A program made the position numbers and the translations under genes. DNA of 5,690 nucleotides from Methanobacteriota archaeon (lineage in GTDB: Archaea > Thermoplasmatota > Thermoplasmata > RBG-16-68-12): NCBI GenBank assembly GCA_005879015.1, contig VBMC01000052.1:1-5690 (forward strand). Direction: 5' to 3'. The notes beneath the pieces are model-generated. The model was given only the letters and a program-made list of their open reading frames with translations. It made no database searches and had not been told where the DNA came from. This document shows positions 1 to 3,367 of the stretch, piece by piece (within the stretch, counting starts at the first letter, position 1; every line of letters starts with the position of its first letter).

Positions 1-1300
1 AGCGGTAGATCACGTCGCTCTCGAGGAGCTTCACCTCGTCGTGGTCCTGAAGCGCGACCTTCGCGTCCGGCAGGATCTCCAAGTTGAAGGCCAGGATCGC
101 TCGATGCAACGGGTTCTTGACCGTCGCCGCGTCCGTGACGTCGCGCCGTGACACGGGTCCCAGGCGGGCGAACTTGATCGGGATCCCCGCTTGCTTGCAC
201 TCGTACGCGAGGCCCTCGAGGGAACCGATCGCGTCCGCCTTCACCAGGATGCCGTCCTCCTGGGTTTCGACGTGGACCTGCGACTCCTTTGCGACCTCCT
301 TGAGGATGGCCTCCACGTTGCCCTTCGCCGCCCGGAGAGGGGCTCCGGCCACGGCCCGTTCGAGGCCGCTGCCCAGGAGCTTGACACCGGCGGCCGCGGA
401 CACGCTCGGCACGGAGTCAAATCGTTCCTGCGGGTCCCGAATCTCGTCGAGGGGTTTCGGCTTGAGCAGCGCCTTCACCTTCGTCGTGCCCGGCTTGCCC
501 GCGGTCCCGAAGACGATCGTGTCCCCTTTCGACAACGTGCCTTCGTAGACGATCGCGTCGAGCGTGATGCCGAGGCCTTTCTCCTCCTTCACCTCCAGGA
601 TGGTCCCCACGGCCGGGCCGTCCGTGGTCGCAAGCTGTTGTTCCAGGAACCGTTGTGCGAGGCCGATCAGCATGAGGAGGAGGTCGGGGATCCCCTCGCC
701 GAACTTCGCGCTCACCGGGACGACGGCGATATTCGTCGTGAAGTCGGCGACGCGATCGTATCGCTCTGCCGAGAAGCCGTGTTCGAACAATCGGCCCACG
801 ACCTCATACATGCGTCTATCGAGTTCGTCGCGCGTGGAAGGGGGCTGGTCCTCATACGATACGACGAAGGGCTTGCCTTCGTGTTTCCTCCAACCGGGCA
901 CCAGGTCGATCTTGTTCGCGGCCACCAGGAACGGCGTCTTGTACCGCTTCAGGATGTTCAGGCTCTCGATCGTCTGCGGGCGGAATCCCTCGTTGACGTC
1001 GATCACGAGGACGGCGAGGTCGGAGAGCGCCCCGCCGCGAGCCCGCAAGGTCGAGAAGGCCACGTGGCCCGGGGTGTCGATGAACAGCAGCCCCGGGATG
1101 CGGAAGGTCTTGCCTTTCACGAGATCGCCGCAGGCCTCCATGATGGCCGCGAGAGGGACCTCCGTCGCACCGATGTGCTGCGTGATGCCGCCCGCCTCGC
1201 GTCCCGCGACTCCCGTGCCGCGGATGCGGTCGAGGAGGGTCGTCTTCCCATGGTCCACGTGCCCGAGGACGGACACGATGGGCTGGCGAATCGAGGCCAT
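1..1300 (-). CDS. infB: Archaeal translation initiation factor aIF5B (IF2/eIF5B family), C-terminus cut by the window edge
   Basis: This is the GTPase that promotes ribosomal subunit joining, and probably initiator tRNA positioning, in archaea. The visible 433 residues show the whole G domain in order: G1 GHVDHGKT (13-20), a switch I region AGGITQHIGAT (36-46), G3 DTPGH (75-79), G4 NKID (129-132) and G5 SAK (197-199). Domain II follows from about 225 and the start of domain III from about 345. The family is usually near 600 residues, so roughly a quarter is missing off the left edge. The long N-terminal extension of eukaryotic eIF5B is absent, as usual in archaea, and no intein interrupts the P-loop. 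The ATG at 1300 is chosen because the protein then begins at the usual MxxIRQPIVSVLGHVDHG position and an in-frame TAA lies about 24 bases upstream. It sits 135 bases behind ndk and may have its own leaderless promoter. Confidence 0.97.
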   Translation of the reverse strand, partial: MASIRQPIVSVLGHVDHGKTTLLDRIRGTGVAGREAGGITQHIGATEVPLAAIMEACGDLVKGKTFRIPGLLFIDTPGHVAFSTLRARGGALSDLAVLVIDVNEGFRPQTIESLNILKRYKTPFLVAANKIDLVPGWRKHEGKPFVVSYEDQPPSTRDELDRRMYEVVGRLFEHGFSAERYDRVADFTTNIAVVPVSAKFGEGIPDLLLMLIGLAQRFLEQQLATTDGPAVGTILEVKEEKGLGITLDAIVYEGTLSKGDTIVFGTAGKPGTTKVKALLKPKPLDEIRDPQERFDSVPSVSAAAGVKLLGSGLERAVAGAPLRAAKGNVEAILKEVAKESQVHVETQEDGILVKADAIGSLEGLAYECKQAGIPIKFARLGPVSRRDVTDAATVKNPLHRAILAFNLEILPDAKVALQDHDEVKLLESDVIYR

Positions 1301-1320
1301 CGTCGGTCCAAGAAATCGAG

Positions 1321-1330
1321 GATATTAGAA
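1321..1330 (-). promoter_or_regulatory. Candidate TATA element for infB, leaderless configuration
   Basis: On the minus strand this reads TTCTAATATC. Its centre is about 25-26 bases upstream of the infB ATG at 1300, which is the archaeal TATA-to-transcription-start distance, so transcription would begin at or next to the start codon. No Shine-Dalgarno-like sequence precedes this ATG, in contrast to the genes of the upstream operon. A second AT-rich element, CTATAACT at 1373-1380, could instead give a leader of about 50 nt. The motif is short and degenerate. Confidence 0.45.
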
Positions 1331-1410
1331 GCTTCGTCCGGGAAATGAATCGTTAGCTCGAACCACCCGCCGAGTTATAGGTCGGACATGGGCGGTGGAA
1401 CACGACTGAC

Positions 1411-1420
1411 GAAAGAAATC
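1411..1420 (-). terminator. Weak T-rich stretch after ndk, possible terminator
   Basis: The minus strand reads GATTTCTTTC 16 bases after the ndk stop. Archaeal transcription often ends at T-rich stretches without a stem-loop, and this is the most T-rich stretch between ndk and infB. It is broken by C and G and has no hairpin, so read-through into infB is quite possible. Confidence 0.2.
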
Positions 1421-1435
1421 ATCGGGGCGCGATGT

Positions 1436-1891
1436 CTACTCCCGAAGCCACGTCTCGTCGACTCGCGTGTAGGATTGGATTTCGTCTCCTCGGAAGAACA
1501 GGGCGATCTCACGCTTGGCGCTCTCGGCCGAATCAGAGCCGTGGATGACGTTGCGCCCGATCGTGAGCGCGAGATCCCCTCGGATGGTCCCGGGCTCCGC
1601 CTCCGCGGAATTCGTCTTGCCCATCATCCGACGGACGGAGGCCACCGCGCCGTCTCCTTCGAGGACCATCGCCACCACAGGTCCCGACGTGATGTACGAC
1701 ATGAGCGGCTCGAAGAACGGTTTCCCCTTGTGTTCCGCGTAGTACGTCTCTCCAACGGATCGCGTGACGCGAAGCATCTTCATCGCCACGACCTTCAGAC
1801 CCCGGCGTTCGAACCGGCCGACGATCCCTCCCACCAGCGCCCTTTGCACGGCATCCGGCGTCAGCAAGACGAAGGTCCGCTCGGCGGCCAT
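1436..1891 (-). CDS. ndk: Nucleoside diphosphate kinase, with Thr at the usual phosphate-binding Lys
   Basis: Ndk moves the gamma-phosphate from ATP to other NDPs through a phospho-histidine, keeping NTP and dNTP pools balanced in the cytosol. The 151-residue protein has normal family length. The active-site signature NVIHGSDS (114-121) carries catalytic His117. The other nucleotide-binding residues of the family are present: Tyr51, Arg87, Thr93, Arg104 and Asn114, with Ser119 and Glu128 around the His. The exception is residue 11: the nearly invariant K in KPDxVQR is replaced by Thr (TPDAVQR, codon ACG at 1859-1861). I chose the ATG at 1891, which overlaps the rpl24e stop by one base (TGATG) and has AAGGGG at 1897-1902, 5 bases upstream. 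A GTG directly before it (1894) would add one residue. The overlap points to translational coupling with rpl24e. The fold assignment is certain, but activity is not guaranteed given the Lys substitution. Confidence 0.96.
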   Translation of the reverse strand: MAAERTFVLLTPDAVQRALVGGIVGRFERRGLKVVAMKMLRVTRSVGETYYAEHKGKPFFEPLMSYITSGPVVAMVLEGDGAVASVRRMMGKTNSAEAEPGTIRGDLALTIGRNVIHGSDSAESAKREIALFFRGDEIQSYTRVDETWLRE

Positions 1892-2511
1892 CACGTCCCC
1901 TTCTTCGCTTTCTTCGCCTTCGGGGCCGGGGCCTCGGCCGCTTCCTCTTCCGGCTGCTCACGTTTTCGACCCTTCACCTGGGCCCATTGTCCGTCGAGCC
2001 ACGCCTTGAAGACACGGCGACCCTCCTGGGAGTCCTTCCAAGCCGCGAACTCCGCCTTGTCCACATGGGTCACCGGTTTCGCGCCGTGCTTCTTCTTCGC
2101 CCAGCCGAGAATCGAGGTCCGGAAGGTGTCGCTGCCGACGAACCCGGAGAAGAACCTCTCGAGCTCGCCTCTCGCCAGATCCGGCCCGAGTCGTTTGTCG
2201 ATCAAATCGCCCAGATCCGCGGGGATGTCCTTCCCCTTCGGCGTCTCGATCGTCACGGTCGCGAGGCCCGGCTCCATAGCGACAGGGGCCTCCTCGGCGA
2301 CGATCGCCTCCTCCGCGACCGCGCGGCCCGCCGCCCGACGGAACGCCTGCGTCCACGGAGTCCACCGCGGGACCCGACCGAGGTGCAGCATGTTCGATTG
2401 GCACTTGTGCGAGCAGAACAGGAAGACGGTCCCGTCCTTGCGGATGAACATCTTGCCCGTCCCGGGCTCGATCTCGTTGCCGCAGAAGGAGCAGGACCGT
2501 CGGGTGGGCAT
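1891..2511 (-). CDS. rpl24e: Ribosomal protein L24e (eL24) with a long C-terminal extension
   Basis: L24e is a small zinc-ribbon protein of the archaeal large ribosomal subunit. Residues 1 to about 55 are canonical: CSFCG with C7 and C10, the [10 protein letters not shown] segment, then C33-x3-C37 and the [11 protein letters not shown] segment. Archaeal L24e is usually 55-70 residues, but this protein has 206. The extension begins with an Ala/Glu-rich linker (about 60-80), continues with a part that looks folded (about 83-180, with hydrophobic and aromatic residues such as F120, F121, W137, F155, W158, W171 and W176), and ends with an acidic run (188-193) and a Lys-rich tail (198-204). I do not recognise the extension. 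The ATG at 2511 is preceded by GGTGAG (2515-2520), which overlaps the rps28e stop, so translation is probably coupled. There is no stop between the two parts, so the fusion is present in the sequence as given. Confidence 0.93.
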   Translation of the reverse strand: MPTRRSCSFCGNEIEPGTGKMFIRKDGTVFLFCSHKCQSNMLHLGRVPRWTPWTQAFRRAAGRAVAEEAIVAEEAPVAMEPGLATVTIETPKGKDIPADLGDLIDKRLGPDLARGELERFFSGFVGSDTFRTSILGWAKKKHGAKPVTHVDKAEFAAWKDSQEGRRVFKAWLDGQWAQVKGRKREQPEEEAAEAPAPKAKKAKKGT

Positions 2512-2515
2512 CGTC

Positions 2516-2728
2516 TCACCGGACCGAGAGCTTGCGCGCTTCCCGCGCCGTCTCGCGGAGCATGAGGACGTCGCCGACCTGGATGCTCCCCTTCACGTTG
2601 CGCGTGATGATGCGACCCTTGTCCCGTCCGTCCAGGACGCGGACCTTCACCTGGACCGCTTCGCCCGTCATCCCCGTCCGGCCGACGACCTCGACCACTT
2701 CCGCGGGGATGCTGTCCTCGTCGGCCAT
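2516..2728 (-). CDS. rps28e: Small-subunit ribosomal protein S28e (eS28)
   Basis: This is a small-subunit protein found in archaea and eukaryotes that lies near the mRNA exit channel. At 70 residues it has the typical family length. It has the OB-fold-like pattern of alternating strands ([27 protein letters not shown]) and ends with the diagnostic [13 protein letters not shown] (55-67). The ATG at 2728 is set by GAGGAG at 2734-2739, 5 bases upstream. It lies 25 bases after rpl7ae and 4 bases before rpl24e, the standard archaeal order, and is presumably co-transcribed with both. Nothing in it is unusual. Confidence 0.97.
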   Translation of the reverse strand: MADEDSIPAEVVEVVGRTGMTGEAVQVKVRVLDGRDKGRIITRNVKGSIQVGDVLMLRETAREARKLSVR

Positions 2729-2753
2729 CGTGTCTCCTCGTCCCTCGGAGGCC

Positions 2754-3128
2754 TCACGCCTTCTTCATCGCGCGAAGCTTGCCGGACAGGTCGTCGAGCA
2801 CGGGCTTCGCCTTGCCCGGGTCCAGGATCGCGATGGAGGCCGTCGCCTTGCCGAGGCCCACCGCGACCCCGAGCTCCTGCTTGCTGGGGACGTAGGCATA
2901 CGGCACGCCCTTTTCCTCGCAGAGGAGGGGCATGTGGGCGAGGATCTCTTCCGGTTGAACGTCCTCTGCCATGACGACGAACTGGGCCTCGCCGCGTTCG
3001 ACGAGCTTCGTGACCTCGTTCGTCCCCTTGCGGACCTTCCCGCTTTCCTTCGCCAGCTCGATGGACTGATACGTCTTGTCGACCAGGTCTTTCGGCATCT
3101 CGAAACGAACGTACATCGGCTTGGCCAT
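2754..3128 (-). CDS. rpl7ae: Ribosomal protein L7Ae, K-turn RNA-binding protein
   Basis: Archaeal L7Ae binds kink-turn RNA. It serves in the large ribosomal subunit, in box C/D and H/ACA guide RNPs that modify rRNA, and in RNase P. The 124-residue length is typical. The K-turn-binding segment is clear: [13 protein letters not shown] (34-46), with the Asn-Glu pair that contacts the sheared G-A pairs, followed by [12 protein letters not shown] (51-62) and the [13 protein letters not shown] loop (75-87). The ATG at 3128 has a strong GGAGGT at 3136-3141, 7 bases upstream. It is the first gene of the operon and has a TATA element near 3221, giving a leader of about 68 nt. Archaeal L7Ae is known to repress its own translation in some species by binding a K-turn in its leader; whether this leader does so is open. 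Confidence 0.97.
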   Translation of the reverse strand: MAKPMYVRFEMPKDLVDKTYQSIELAKESGKVRKGTNEVTKLVERGEAQFVVMAEDVQPEEILAHMPLLCEEKGVPYAYVPSKQELGVAVGLGKATASIAILDPGKAKPVLDDLSGKLRAMKKA

Positions 3129-3135
3129 CGTGGAG

Positions 3136-3141
3136 ACCTCC
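3136..3141 (-). promoter_or_regulatory. Ribosome binding site of rpl7ae
   Basis: GGAGGT on the minus strand is an excellent match to the complement of the archaeal 16S rRNA 3' end. It lies 7 bases before the rpl7ae ATG. It overlaps by one base the TCTCC at 3132-3136, which can pair with GGAGA at 3180-3184 further up the leader. Confidence 0.8.
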
Positions 3142-3217
3142 TTCCGCCCCGCGGCCGCGAGGCGTCACGAGTCATCGGCTCTCCGTTCCCAGAGAAGCGG
3201 CCGGCGTAGTGGCGCGG

Positions 3218-3225
3218 CTTATAAG
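3218..3225 (-). promoter_or_regulatory. TATA element of the rpl7ae operon
   Basis: CTTATAAG, preceded on the minus strand by GCAAACTT, resembles an archaeal TATA box with an A-rich BRE-like flank. By the usual spacing, transcription would start near 3196, about 68 bases before the rpl7ae ATG. The core is a perfect palindrome, so in principle it could also support transcription to the right. It is by far the best promoter-like site upstream of the operon. Confidence 0.6.
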
Positions 3226-3359
3226 AAGTTTGCGACGGCAGGCTGAACGAAATCGACGTCGGGGTCTGGAGGAATCAATGTGGGCACCGGCGTTCGCAAC
3301 AGTGGATGGTGAGTCTGCGGCGACTCCTGGCCGAGTGTAAGCATGTTGAATCACCCAGC
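3226..3359. other. Divergent intergenic region without a recognised gene
   Basis: This stretch separates the operon promoter from the peptidase gene. The plus-strand frame of the peptidase stays open through it back to 3225 and offers an ATG at 3306, but there is no convincing ribosome binding site or protein-like composition. A perfect 5-bp inverted repeat, GAGTC (3311-3315) and GACTC (3322-3326) with a 6-base loop, is the only structure I see, and it is short enough to be chance. No tRNA or other RNA gene is visible. Confidence 0.5.
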
Positions 3360-3367
3360 CTAAATAT
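3360..3367 (+). promoter_or_regulatory. Candidate TATA element for the peptidase gene
   Basis: CTAAATAT is the best TATA-like site in front of the plus-strand gene. It would place the transcription start near 3389. It overlaps the ATG at 3366, so if the element is real, translation must begin downstream, at GTG 3399, GTG 3402 or TTG 3417. The motif is weak on its own. Confidence 0.4.

Noticed and set aside
1240..1265. Possible intein in the aIF5B P-loop region
   Set aside because: Archaeal infB can carry an intein here, but GHVDHGKTTLLDRIRG is continuous and no intein-like block is present.
191..1348. Open plus-strand frame of 385 codons opposite infB
   Set aside because: The minus-strand translation has all five GTPase motifs of aIF5B. 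The plus-strand product is Arg/Asp/His-rich and low in motifs, typical of an antisense frame in GC-rich sequence.
1301..1435. Small RNA gene or extra small protein between ndk and infB
   Set aside because: No tRNA-like arms, no stable hairpin and no start codon with a ribosome binding site. The space is explained by a possible terminator and the infB promoter.
1388..2974. Open plus-strand frame of 528 codons opposite ndk, rpl24e, rps28e and rpl7ae
   Set aside because: It runs across four genes that are certain on the other strand, is rich in Arg, Ser and Pro, and changes character at each gene boundary. It is a shadow.
3311..3326. GAGTC/GACTC inverted repeat as an operator or terminator
   Set aside because: Only 5 base pairs, no T-run, not placed next to a gene end, and no second copy nearby. 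Chance is the simplest explanation.
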